Shown here: in pieces, positions 1-7,557 of the stretch
Layout: every line of letters starts with the position of its first letter
Position numbering within the stretch: position 1 is the first letter of the stretch
Origin: Verrucomicrobiia bacterium
GTDB lineage: Bacteria; Verrucomicrobiota; Verrucomicrobiia; Limisphaerales; Fontisphaeraceae
Reading direction: 5' to 3'
Assembly (NCBI GenBank): GCA_026414565.1
Contig: JAOAIT010000053.1
Coordinates: forward strand, 1 to 64,000
Length of the DNA stretch: 64,000 nt
The notes under the pieces: model-generated
The model's database searches: none
What the model was told of the DNA's origin: nothing
What the model saw: only the letters and a program-made list of their open reading frames with translations
Made by a program: the position numbers and the translations under genes

Positions 1-19
1 AGATGTGTATAAGAGACAG
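1..19 (+). other. Tn5/Nextera mosaic-end adapter (non-genomic)
   Basis: The first 19 bases read AGATGTGTATAAGAGACAG, identical to the Tn5 transposase mosaic end used in tagmentation libraries. No transposase or other transposon part follows, and the match begins at base 1, so this is untrimmed adapter at a contig end rather than a natural Tn5. A reading frame through it gives the peptide MCIRDS, a known sign of adapter contamination in protein databases. Anything predicted to start here is false. Confidence 0.95.
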
Positions 20-263
20 CCCCCCGCACATACCCCATCACGTTCCCATTCCCATCATAAACCGGAAAATACACCCCTGCATTCGGGCCGTTATGAATCA
101 CCGTCGCCAGCGACCCGCCCATGTTGTATGCGTCGTTCAGAGGAGAGGAATCCTGCGGGATGAGATTTGCCTCCTCCCTGGCCTCATACGTGCCGATGGT
201 TCCCCACGCTTGCATTTGCTTTCGGCTGACCCGAAGCCAATATCCACCAAAACCTCTTTTCGT
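20..263 (-). pseudogene. RHS/YD-repeat core fragment, truncated
   Basis: A minus-strand frame of 81 codons stays open from a stop at 264-266 to the adapter junction. Its end reads VYFPVYDGNGNVMGYVRG, matching the YDGNGNV motif of RHS/YD-repeat core proteins, preceded by GGSLATVIHNGPNAG as in the beta-cage strand of such proteins. RHS proteins run to well over 1000 residues, so both sides are missing: the C-terminal side is cut by the contig end, and the N-terminal side stops after about 60 residues and runs into minisatellite DNA. No convincing start codon is visible, although an internal ATG lies near 215. It is most likely a 5'-truncated remnant of an RHS gene. A misassembly at this end is the alternative. 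Confidence 0.6.
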
Positions 264-286
264 TCAAGGCCATTTAGGGGGATGGG

Positions 287-347
287 GAAATGCAAAATGC
301 AGAGGGGTAAATGCAAAGTGCAAAGTGCAAAATGAAAAATGCAAAGC
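287..347. repeat. TGCAAA minisatellite block, copy 1 (39-bp direct repeat at 309-347)
   Basis: The block is built from degenerate 7-mers of the type AATGCAA, AGTGCAA and AATGAAA. Bases 309-347 recur exactly at 493-531, 184 bases downstream. Flanking GC content is much higher, so the block stands out. Short tandem heptamers of this kind occur between genes in several phyla; their function is unknown. Confidence 0.85.
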
Positions 348-492
348 CGGAGGGGGCGGAGGCGAGGGGGGAAAAAGGTGGCGTCTTCTCCTTCAAATTC
401 TTTATGGGATGGTTTGGTTGTAAGAGGCGGGGCCTGCGCGGGGCAGTAAGCTTTGCTGGGGTTCATCTATGGCGCCAAGGTTGCAAAGGGGG

Positions 493-531
493 AAATGCAA
501 AGTGCAAAGTGCAAAATGAAAAATGCAAAGC
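493..531. repeat. TGCAAA minisatellite block, copy 2
   Basis: This is a perfect 39-base copy of 309-347, in the same orientation, made of AATGCAA/AGTGCAA/AATGAAA units. The flanking bases differ after the shared GC at the right end, so the duplicated unit is about 39 bp. Confidence 0.85.
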
Positions 532-766
532 GGGAGAGTCGCTGGCATAGGTGCAAAATGGGGAGCATCATGCCAATTTGTTAATCATTGGAGCATAGCT
601 TTGGCTTCGGCGGGGGCCGGAGGCGGCACGCGGGCCGCGTGCGTGCCCCAAGCGGGTGGGCAGTGTTGGCGCCGGGGGTGGCTTGTGCCTTGGAGCCGAC
701 AGGCAGGGCTTTTGGTTGTGCAATGGACTTGACTTGACGGGGGAGATGCCAACATCTTTAGGACGC

Positions 767-1774
767 ATGTCGGCGTTGTTTACGATTCAAAGCGAATTTC
801 GCTACGACATCGTCCGCAAAATTTTTGAGGGCGGGATGGGGATCGTTTATGAGGCCGAGCAGCATGGGGCCCGCGGATTTGTCAAGCGCATCGCCATCAA
901 GGTCATCCGACAGCATTATGCCAGTCAGAAGCTGTTCATTGAGAATTTCATCGGGGAGGCCAAGCTGGTGGCGGATTTGATTCATACCAACATTGTTCAG
1001 ACGTATCATTTGGGGGAGGCGCGGGGGATATATTTCATCGCGATGGAGCTGATCCGGGGGGTGAATCTGGAGCAGTTCGTGCAGCAGTTGCAGGAAAAGA
1101 ACCGGGTGCTGCCGGTGGAGCTGGCGGTGTTCATTGTGAGCCGGGTGGCGCGTGGTCTGGCTTACGCGCACGCCAAGACCGACAAGGACGGGCGTCCCCT
1201 GGGAATTGTGCACCGGGACGTGAGCTTCAAGAACATCATGATTGCCTTTGAGGGGGATGTGAAGCTGAGCGATTTTGGCATAGCCAAGGCGCGGGGGTTT
1301 CTGACCGACAACGAAGGGGAGGTGATTGCAGGCAAGGCCGACTATATGAGTCCGGAGCAGGCGGATTTCAAGATCACCGACAAGCGGTCAGATATTTTCT
1401 CGGCGGGGATCGTGCTGGCGCAGTTGCTGTTGGGGTACAACATTTTCAAGGGGGAGAATCCCGAGGCTTCGCGCCAGAAGGTGTTGAACATGCCCATTCC
1501 GGATTTCCGCAAACTGGATCCACGCATCAATGACCGGCTGAACGAGATTCTGCATCGCGCCCTGGCCCGTGATTTGGCGCAGCGTTATCCCACGGCTGAC
1601 GAGCTGTTGTATGATTTGGAGCATTTCATCTACCATACCGGCTACGGCCCCACCAATGAGACGATTGGCCGGTTTATTCGCGAGCTGTTTGGGCAGGCGC
1701 CGCCCACGCCGGTGAGCGACACGGCGGTGACAATGGTGGTGGATCGCTCGGACAAATTCCCCACGCGGTTGTGA
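767..1774 (+). CDS. Soluble serine/threonine protein kinase
   Basis: A Hanks-type kinase of about 335 residues with no membrane segment or sensor domain. With Met at 767: the glycine-rich loop is FEGGMGIVYEAE (residues 20-31), the ATP-binding Lys is K45 in IAIKVI, the catalytic loop is HRDVSFKN with D151 and N156, the metal-binding DFG is at 169-171, and the activation segment ends YMSPEQ. HRDVS in place of HRDLK is a variant common in myxobacterial-type kinases. The frame is open from 656 and a second ATG at 746 sits directly behind GGGGGAG. I prefer 767 because AGGA precedes it and the kinase fold begins about ten residues later, but the start is uncertain. Substrates cannot be inferred; the next gene begins 31 bases downstream. 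Confidence 0.9.
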   Translation: MSALFTIQSEFRYDIVRKIFEGGMGIVYEAEQHGARGFVKRIAIKVIRQHYASQKLFIENFIGEAKLVADLIHTNIVQTYHLGEARGIYFIAMELIRGVNLEQFVQQLQEKNRVLPVELAVFIVSRVARGLAYAHAKTDKDGRPLGIVHRDVSFKNIMIAFEGDVKLSDFGIAKARGFLTDNEGEVIAGKADYMSPEQADFKITDKRSDIFSAGIVLAQLLLGYNIFKGENPEASRQKVLNMPIPDFRKLDPRINDRLNEILHRALARDLAQRYPTADELLYDLEHFIYHTGYGPTNETIGRFIRELFGQAPPTPVSDTAVTMVVDRSDKFPTRL

Positions 1775-1805
1775 AGCCGCCGTGGGGCCCCGGTTTTTTC
1801 TGCAC

Positions 1806-2711
1806 ATGAAAAAAACTTTTTCCTCCCCTCGTGTCACTTTGGGTTTGATCCAGACGGCGAGTTCGCCGGATCCGGGGGAGAACACGTCGGTCACGCTGGC
1901 GGCGGCCCGGCGCGCGGCGCGGGATGGGGCGCAAATCCTCTGCACGCAGGAGCTTTATCGCTCGCCGTATTTTTGTCAGAGCGAGGATGCGCGGCATTTT
2001 GCGCTGGCCGAGCCGATCCCCGGGCCCAGCACGGCGGCGTGGCAGAAGCTGGCGCGGCAGTTGCGGGTGGTGGTGGTGGCCTCGTTGTTTGAGCGCCGGG
2101 CACCGGGTTTGTATCACAACACCGCGATTGTGGTGGATGCCGACGGCACGCTGCTGGGGCGCTACCGCAAGATGCACATCCCCGATGATCCGTTGTATTA
2201 CGAGAAATACTATTTCACGCCCGGGGATCTGGGGTATCGGGCCTGGGCCACCCGGTATGGGAAGATCGGGGTGCTGATATGCTGGGATCAATGGTATCCC
2301 GAAGCGGCGCGATTGACGGCGCTGCAAGGGGCTGAAATTTTATTTTATCCCACGGCCATCGGCTGGCATCCGGCGGAGAAGGCGGCGGTGGGGCAGCGGC
2401 AGCATGAGGCCTGGGAGACCATCCAGCGGGCGCATGCGATAGCCAATGGCTGTTACGTGGCTGCGGTCAACCGGGTGGGACATGAGCGGCCGGCCGGGGG
2501 GGATGGTCTGGAGTTTTGGGGGCAAAGTTTTGTGGCGGGGCCGGACGGCGCAGTGCTGGCGCGGGCGGCGGTGGACAAGCCCGAAAATTTGGTGGTGACG
2601 GTGGATTTGGGGAGGTTGGACGAGGTCCGCACGGCGTGGCCTTTTTTGCGAGATCGTCGCATAGACAGTTACGGGCCGCTGACGCAGCGGTTCCTGGAGG
2701 GGCACGGATGA
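1806..2711 (+). CDS. aguB: Carbon-nitrogen hydrolase, N-carbamoylputrescine amidase-like
   Basis: A nitrilase-superfamily amidase of 301 residues, the usual length for AguB. The catalytic triad is visible: E49 in CTQELYRSPYF, K122 in GRYRKMHIPDDP, and C159 in LICWDQWYPEAAR. CWDQWYPE and the DPLYYEKYYFTPG segment are typical of N-carbamoylputrescine amidase, which releases putrescine, CO2 and ammonia in the agmatine deiminase route. No agmatine deiminase (AguA) is in the window, so the substrate is inferred from family resemblance. The gene ends in an ATGA overlap with the following reductase, implying coupled translation. The start at 1806 is chosen because the family N-terminus (VTLGLIQTA) begins about ten residues later; an upstream in-frame ATG at 1782 is possible. 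Confidence 0.85.
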   Translation: MKKTFSSPRVTLGLIQTASSPDPGENTSVTLAAARRAARDGAQILCTQELYRSPYFCQSEDARHFALAEPIPGPSTAAWQKLARQLRVVVVASLFERRAPGLYHNTAIVVDADGTLLGRYRKMHIPDDPLYYEKYYFTPGDLGYRAWATRYGKIGVLICWDQWYPEAARLTALQGAEILFYPTAIGWHPAEKAAVGQRQHEAWETIQRAHAIANGCYVAAVNRVGHERPAGGDGLEFWGQSFVAGPDGAVLARAAVDKPENLVVTVDLGRLDEVRTAWPFLRDRRIDSYGPLTQRFLEGHG

Positions 2712-3550
2712 AGGTGTGGGTGACGGGCGCGGGAGGCTTGGTGGGGCAAGCCCTCATGGCCTTTGGCCCGCCGTCGCCGGACTGGCAGGTGCGGGGCCTG
2801 ACACATGAGGAGTTGGAACTCACGGATTATCGAGCGCTGGGGGAGGCCTTCCGGCACGACCGGCCTGATTTGATCATTCATGCTGCGGCGCTGAGCCGTC
2901 CCTGGGATTGCGAGGCTCAACCCGATCGGGCATGGGCCGTGAACGTGGGGGTGACGGCGATGCTGGTGGATTTGCTGGACGAGGGACGGCTGATCTTCAT
3001 CTCCAGCGAGCAGGTTTTCGATGGCCGCAGCGGGCCTTACGCCGAGGATGCGCCGGTGTGCCCCATCAATGTTTATGGGCAGACGAAGGCGGAGGCCGAG
3101 CGCCATGTATTGTCCCGGGCCCAGCATGCGGTGGTGCGGCTGGCCCTGACGTACGGGCGCTCGCGCAGCCACAACCGGGCGTTTAACGAGGAGTGGGAGG
3201 CGCGGTGGCGGCAGGGCGAGACTTTGCGGTTGTTCACGGATGAGTATCGCTGTCCCATCCCCGCCGGGGTGGCGGCGCAGGCGATGTGGGTGTTGGCGGC
3301 GGAGCCTGCGGCCCGTGGGGTATATCATCTGGCGGGGGCTGAGCGGTTGTCGCGATGGGAAATTGGGCGTTTGCTGGCGCAACGGGACCCTGGGGCTACG
3401 GGGTTAATTCAACCGGCCTGTCTGCAGGAGTGGCAGGGGCCGCCGCGGCCGCCGGATTTGCATCTGACCTGCGAGCGTTTGCAGGCGTTGCTGCCTTTCC
3501 CGCTGCCGGCGTTTTCGACGTGGCTGGCTACGCATTCACCCAGGGATTGA
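2708..3550 (+). CDS. RmlD-like NAD(P)-dependent sugar reductase/epimerase
   Basis: An extended SDR protein of 280 residues. It starts with a Rossmann motif VTGAGGLVGQAL (GxxGxxG) and has the active-site set SSEQVFDG (Ser) and YGQTK (YxxxK). The overall pattern matches the RmlD substrate-binding family (dTDP-4-dehydrorhamnose reductase type), somewhat shorter than typical and with no rmlABC neighbours. The start ATG overlaps the amidase stop (ATGA at 2708-2711), a strong argument for this start and for one transcript. The 3' end overlaps the convergent panE by 15 bases. The real substrate is unknown; a nucleotide sugar or a related carbonyl compound is plausible. Confidence 0.8.
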   Translation: MKVWVTGAGGLVGQALMAFGPPSPDWQVRGLTHEELELTDYRALGEAFRHDRPDLIIHAAALSRPWDCEAQPDRAWAVNVGVTAMLVDLLDEGRLIFISSEQVFDGRSGPYAEDAPVCPINVYGQTKAEAERHVLSRAQHAVVRLALTYGRSRSHNRAFNEEWEARWRQGETLRLFTDEYRCPIPAGVAAQAMWVLAAEPAARGVYHLAGAERLSRWEIGRLLAQRDPGATGLIQPACLQEWQGPPRPPDLHLTCERLQALLPFPLPAFSTWLATHSPRD

Positions 3551-4540
3551 AGGCGGATGGGGCGGCGTCGCATTTCTTGCGGCATCCAGTTGGCGCAAAA
3601 TCTGGCACAAGGCGGTGAGGCGGGGACACTCGGCCCCGGCGGCGCGGGCGCGGCGCCAGGGTTCCAGGAATAGTGCCTCCAGTTCCAAGGGACGGCCTTG
3701 GGCAAAATCCAGCAGCGTGCTGGCGTAGTAATCGCCCATGACGCGCGTGCGGGCGATGTTTTCGTCCGCCCATTGCTCCGGGATATTCAGGCCCAACTGG
3801 CGGGCTGCTCCAATGACCTCGAGCATCAGCTCCCGCACCAGGGCCAGCCAGCGGGAATCTTCCAGGAGGGCGCGGGTGGGCAGGCAGGGGCCAAGAGGTT
3901 GCGAAGGTTCCCATCGGCCCGTGATGACCGCCTCGTAACCGGCGGCGCCGGCCACGCCGAGGCCGTTGAAGGGGATGTTCCAGACCAGTTTTTTCCACAG
4001 CGCGAGATTCAAATCATCAATGACCTCGCAGGGCACTCCGGCTTGTTGAAAGCGTGCGGCCAAGGCCCGGGTGCGGGGCAGGGCGGGGCGTTGGAATTCA
4101 CCCAGCATCATGCGGCCGTGGGCCAGATGCCGGATGACGCCGGGAGCGACGCGGTTGAGGCAGACGAAGCACAGCCCGCCGAGGACTTTTTCCGGGCCGG
4201 CCAGGGCAGCGAGGGCTTCCACGTTACCCAGGCCGTTCTGCAAAGTAAGCACCAGGGTATCGGATTTGATCAAGGGTGGCAGCAGGGCGGGAAAAGCGGT
4301 GGGGTTGGCCGTGGCTTTCAAGGCGATCATCACCAGGTCGCAAGGACCAATTTCCTCCGGGCGGCGGGCGGGATGGGGACGGAAGTGCCAGTCGCCCTGG
4401 ACACTCAGAATGCGCACGCCCTGCGCGGCGACGGTGGCATGGTCGCTGCGCAAAAGGAAGTGGGTTTCCACCCCCGTGCGATGCAGCAATCCCCCGTAGA
4501 AACTGCCGACCGCGCCGCAACCCACAATGGCCGCTTTCAT
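3536..4540 (-). CDS. panE: 2-dehydropantoate 2-reductase family protein
   Basis: 334 residues with an N-terminal NADP-binding motif IVGCGAVGSFYGG (GxGxxG) and the ketopantoate reductase active-site pattern K184-xxx-N188-xxx-N192 in KKLVWNIPFN. The family reduces 2-dehydropantoate to pantoate for CoA synthesis in the cytoplasm. The length is slightly above the usual 300-310. It converges with the RmlD-like gene, sharing 15 bases at the 3' ends. Paralogues of this family with other 2-oxo acid substrates exist, so the pantothenate role is likely rather than proven. Confidence 0.85.
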   Translation of the reverse strand: MKAAIVGCGAVGSFYGGLLHRTGVETHFLLRSDHATVAAQGVRILSVQGDWHFRPHPARRPEEIGPCDLVMIALKATANPTAFPALLPPLIKSDTLVLTLQNGLGNVEALAALAGPEKVLGGLCFVCLNRVAPGVIRHLAHGRMMLGEFQRPALPRTRALAARFQQAGVPCEVIDDLNLALWKKLVWNIPFNGLGVAGAAGYEAVITGRWEPSQPLGPCLPTRALLEDSRWLALVRELMLEVIGAARQLGLNIPEQWADENIARTRVMGDYYASTLLDFAQGRPLELEALFLEPWRRARAAGAECPRLTALCQILRQLDAARNATPPHPPSIPG

Positions 4541-4604
4541 GATGGGGCGAGTAAAGTCTGCGTGTTGTTACACTCCTGCCGGGAGGGGAGGTTGTAATGA
4601 AAAA

Positions 4605-4630
4605 GGCGCTCTGTGGGGACACAGAGCGCC
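4605..4630 (-). terminator. Rho-independent terminator of the HU-like gene
   Basis: A perfect 11-bp stem, GGCGCTCTGTG (4605-4615) with CACAGAGCGCC (4620-4630), and a 4-base loop. Read on the minus strand it is followed by five Ts (4604-4600). It lies 20 bases past the stop of the HU-like gene, as expected for an intrinsic terminator. Confidence 0.85.
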
Positions 4631-4649
4631 TGCCACCAGGACGGCGAAA

Positions 4650-4937
4650 TTATTTCTTGCCCAACACGGCGTCCTTGCAGGCCTTGGCCACGCGGAACTT
4701 CACCACTTTCTTGGCCGGGATCTGAATGATCTCACCCGTGGCCGGATTACGGCCCTGCCGCGCCTTGCGATTCACCAGCACCAGCTTGCCAATGCCGGGC
4801 AGGGTGAAGGTGTTTTTGGCGTTTTTGTACGCCAGTTGAGCCAGCTCCACCAGTACGATGTTCGCTTGCTTCTTGGTGATGCCCGCCTTTTCAGCGAGAG
4901 CCGCCGCCAACGCCGACTTGGTAAGTGCTTTAGCCAT
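4650..4937 (-). CDS. HU-family DNA-binding protein
   Basis: A 95-residue bacterial histone-like protein. It contains the family pattern of an N-terminal helical dimerisation part (ALTKSALAAALAEKAGI) and the GRNPATGE segment that ends in the DNA-binding beta arm, followed by IPAKKVVKFRVAKA. The length matches HU/IHF subunits (90-100). It would bind and bend DNA as a dimer in the nucleoid. It appears to be a single-gene transcript, with a promoter-like pair at 4995-5022 and an intrinsic terminator at 4605-4630. Whether it acts as HU or a sequence-specific IHF cannot be told from sequence. Confidence 0.93.
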   Translation of the reverse strand: MAKALTKSALAAALAEKAGITKKQANIVLVELAQLAYKNAKNTFTLPGIGKLVLVNRKARQGRNPATGEIIQIPAKKVVKFRVAKACKDAVLGKK

Positions 4938-4994
4938 AGTGATGCGAGTTTAATTGTTTGGTTGTTGTGTCTCTGTCGTCTTGACTCGGGGGCT

Positions 4995-5022
4995 ATTAAA
5001 CGCCTTCAGGCCGGGGACGCAA
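4995..5022 (-). promoter_or_regulatory. Putative sigma-70 promoter for the HU-like gene
   Basis: On the minus strand, TTGCGT (5022-5017) is separated by 16 bases from TTTAAT (5000-4995), the latter 5/6 to the -10 consensus. It lies 57 bases upstream of the HU-like start codon in a spacer richer in A/T than the surroundings. The -35 match is weak. Confidence 0.4.
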
Positions 5023-5102
5023 GGGAAAAATCGCGGTTTTTTCAAGGATTTTGCCGGTTTATGCGCCTTTGCCCGCCTGCAGGCGGAGCGTCGCGGCGGG
5101 AA

Positions 5103-6383
5103 TTAGCGCAGCTTTTTGAGCAGGATTTTGGAGCGCCGCCCGCTTTGCTCGTACTTCTCCCGGCGAGCCGGTGGCAGGTCCTCGGGGCTGCCCTCCTGGA
5201 AGCCGGCCTTGGACTGGAAGTAGGCAAAGGCCTGCGTGGACAGTGCAAAAAGTTCCTGCAAACCAAGTTCCCGGGCGCGGTTTTCGACAAACTGGATAAG
5301 CTTGCGGCCAATGCCCTGATTTTCATGGGAGGGGCTGACGCAGAGGCAGGCGAGCTCGCCCTTTTTCTGGTCCTCGTACACGTGGAGCGCCACGCAGGCC
5401 ACGGGGTTGCCGTCAATTTCGAAGAGGTAGTAATCGCCCAGTTGTTTTTCAATCATGGGCCGGGTGCGCTTGACAAGCTCCTCCAGTTCCACCGATTTGC
5501 GCGTGAGCAGGAGGATGGTGCGGATGTCCTTTTTCATGGCCCGCCGGATTTGCTGGTATTCATTGGCATAGATCAAGGTGCCAATGCCTTCGTTGGAGAA
5601 CACCTCGGCCAGCAGTCCTTCGTCCACGCGCCCATTGATGATGTGCACCCGTGGGATGCCCTGGCGGCAGGCCTGCGCGGCAAAGAGGGCTTTGGACAAA
5701 GACTCCGGGGCGACATCCTGTTTGCGGAGAGCGAGGATGCTCTCGAGGTCGGCCACCGGCATTTGCCGCACCAACTGGCCGCGGACGATCAGGCCATCGG
5801 TGGTGGTAAGGAAGACGAGTTTGACCGCCTTGAGGGCGGTGGCGACTTCGGCGGCCACCATGTCGCTGTTGACGCGGAAGGTGTGGCCGTCCCCATCAAA
5901 GCCCAGGGGTGGCAGGACGGGAATGATGCCCTGGGCCAGGAGGGTTTGCAGCAGTTCAACATCCACCCGCTCGATTTTGCCGGTGAATTGATGGTCTATG
6001 CCATGCAGGATGCCCAGGGGGTGGGCTACCAGGGCGTTGGGGCAGACGGCCCGCAAATCCGTGGCGGCGAGCCCCTCCAAAATTTCATGGCTCAGCCGGT
6101 TGGCGGCGGTCAAGGCCAGCCGCAGCGTGGCGGCGTCGGTGATGCCCGAGCCTTCCAGGTCGCTGGGGGTGAGGCCCTGCTCGGCGGCCAGCGAGCGGAT
6201 TTGCGCCGAAGCGCCATGGACCAGCACCACCCGGATGCTGAGGGAGCGCAAGACAGCAATGTCCAGCAGCAGGTTGGCAAAATTTTCGTCCGTGACAATG
6301 GCGCCGTCCACTGCGAGGACGAAAGTTTTTTCCCGAAACTGCGGGATGTACTGCAAGATGCCCCGAAGATCCGTCGGTTTCAC
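5103..6383 (-). CDS. argA: Amino-acid N-acetyltransferase (N-acetylglutamate synthase)
   Basis: A 426-residue two-domain protein. Residues about 1-290 form an amino-acid-kinase fold (FVLAVDGAIV, VLVHGASAQIR, LVFLTTTDGL), and residues about 295-426 form a GNAT acetyltransferase domain with the acetyl-CoA loop NQGIGRKLI. This domain order and length match ArgA, which makes N-acetylglutamate from glutamate and acetyl-CoA, the first step of arginine synthesis. The start is GTG. A TATACT hexamer ends only seven bases upstream, leaving almost no room for a leader. The gene follows the glycan string by 75 bases and may be a separate unit. No other arg gene is in the window. Confidence 0.9.
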   Translation of the reverse strand: MKPTDLRGILQYIPQFREKTFVLAVDGAIVTDENFANLLLDIAVLRSLSIRVVLVHGASAQIRSLAAEQGLTPSDLEGSGITDAATLRLALTAANRLSHEILEGLAATDLRAVCPNALVAHPLGILHGIDHQFTGKIERVDVELLQTLLAQGIIPVLPPLGFDGDGHTFRVNSDMVAAEVATALKAVKLVFLTTTDGLIVRGQLVRQMPVADLESILALRKQDVAPESLSKALFAAQACRQGIPRVHIINGRVDEGLLAEVFSNEGIGTLIYANEYQQIRRAMKKDIRTILLLTRKSVELEELVKRTRPMIEKQLGDYYLFEIDGNPVACVALHVYEDQKKGELACLCVSPSHENQGIGRKLIQFVENRARELGLQELFALSTQAFAYFQSKAGFQEGSPEDLPPARREKYEQSGRRSKILLKKLR

Positions 6384-6390
6384 GTGAGGC

Positions 6391-6396
6391 AGTATA
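6391..6396 (-). promoter_or_regulatory. Possible -10 element just upstream of argA
   Basis: The minus strand reads TATACT, 5/6 to the -10 consensus, ending seven bases before the GTG start of argA. Initiation there would give a nearly leaderless message. There is no good -35 at 16-18 bases, so support is limited. Confidence 0.25.
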
Positions 6397-6458
6397 GCGC
6401 GATTTCCCGGCGCGCCACGAAAAAAATGGGACGGCGGCCAGAGGGGGGAGGGGCAAAC

Positions 6459-7556
6459 TTAAGGCGGTATCAACCCCAGTTGGTCCGCGTAGGCGCGAAG
6501 GAGTTTGTCCACAGCGTAATCAATCAGGAAACGGGCACGAATGAGTTGCTGGGCTTTTTCCACCCCCGGATCCAGCGTGGGCCAATGTTGCATCAGGTGC
6601 TGCAGAGCTTGCGCCAGGATGGCGGGCCGCCGGGGGGGCACCAGAAAAGCCGGCGCTTCGAGCACCTGCTCAATCACGCCCACGCGAGTGCTGAGGAGGG
6701 GGACGCCGGCAAACAAGGTTTCCAGAGCAGCCATGCCAAAGCTCTCGTGCCAGCTTGTCTGGAGGGCCAGGTCATATTGCCGCACCAGCTCGCGGAATTC
6801 CTCCACCCGTCCCAGAAAGTGGAACTGGCCGGTGGTCAGCCGCTCCAACTTGAGATTGTTGCGGGCGGGATCAGGGCGGTCGCCGGTAAAGTCCCACTGA
6901 ATGGGAGGAAGGTTTCCGTCCTGCTGTAAAAGCCAGAGGGCTTCGGTGAGGTCCGCCCAGCCTTTCCAATCCAGGGGGCTACCGAGCACCAGGATTTTTG
7001 GGGGGAAACTGGCCGGCCGGGGTTTGGGGGGGAGCTGTTCAGCGGCTTCCAGTCCATCATGGATGAGCAGGATGCCACGCCCCATGTCCCAGTTTTGGGC
7101 CCGTTGTTGTAATTCATCACCGACAGCGATCACCAGGTCCATTTCGCGGCAGCCGTATTTGTCATAGTCTTCCGGCTTCATGCCGGGAGAGCGCAAGAAC
7201 ACGGCTGATGGGACGTGCAGGCGGCGGGCCAGAGTCAATCCCAGCAAGGCGTCCCAATGATCATTGGCGTGCACCAACTGGGGGGTCCAGCGATGGCGGC
7301 GCAGTTGCGCGGCCACCTGCCCGGCGAAGGCCTGATTGCGCCAGAGCCGTCCGGCCAGCGTGCGCGCGCTGGGAAAAGGATTCACCAGCACCCTCACGCC
7401 GGCCTTGCGGCACGTTTGAGCCAGCCAGCCTTCGTCTTCGCACACCAGCACGGGATTCCACTTTTGCATGGCCGGATGGCGGAGCAGGCGGGCCAGGCAG
7501 GTCTGAGCCCCCGCGCGGTGGGTGCGGCGTTGCAAAAAGATGACGTGACCGGCCAT
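6459..7556 (-). CDS. Glycosyltransferase, GT-B fold (family 4-like)
   Basis: A predicted cytoplasmic glycosyltransferase of about 365 residues. The C-terminal half carries HESFGMAALETLFAGVPLL, the E-x7-E nucleotide-sugar site of GT4-type enzymes, followed by STRVGVIEQV. The N-terminus begins MAGHVIFLQRRTHRAGAQ, with the acceptor-side fold. The ATG at 7556 sits one base after the stop of the preceding methyltransferase, which favours it over an upstream in-frame start at 7598. It is the last gene of the long leftward surface-glycan string, so it probably adds a sugar to that glycan. Donor and linkage are not predictable. Confidence 0.85.
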   Translation of the reverse strand: MAGHVIFLQRRTHRAGAQTCLARLLRHPAMQKWNPVLVCEDEGWLAQTCRKAGVRVLVNPFPSARTLAGRLWRNQAFAGQVAAQLRRHRWTPQLVHANDHWDALLGLTLARRLHVPSAVFLRSPGMKPEDYDKYGCREMDLVIAVGDELQQRAQNWDMGRGILLIHDGLEAAEQLPPKPRPASFPPKILVLGSPLDWKGWADLTEALWLLQQDGNLPPIQWDFTGDRPDPARNNLKLERLTTGQFHFLGRVEEFRELVRQYDLALQTSWHESFGMAALETLFAGVPLLSTRVGVIEQVLEAPAFLVPPRRPAILAQALQHLMQHWPTLDPGVEKAQQLIRARFLIDYAVDKLLRAYADQLGLIPP

Positions 7557-7557
7557 G

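Larger units (their letters stand above)
264..766. other. Non-coding stretch between RHS remnant and kinase
   Basis: About 500 bases without a credible gene. It holds two TGCAAA-rich blocks (287-347 and 493-531), a G-rich stretch at 350-375, and a GC-rich run at 600-700. Short open frames here read through repeats and have no recognisable product. The kinase promoter should lie in the right half, but no convincing -35/-10 pair is visible. Confidence 0.6.

Noticed and set aside
1-19. Natural Tn5-type transposon end
   Set aside because: It starts exactly at base 1 with no transposase or second end, which fits a library adapter better.
287-531. Two repeats read as a CRISPR array
   Set aside because: Only two 39-bp copies, 184 bases apart, internally made of 7-mers and without cas genes nearby.
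4527-6929. 800-codon plus-strand open frame across hupB, argA and a glycosyltransferase
   Set aside because: Antisense to three well-recognised genes, without domain similarity or a ribosome site.
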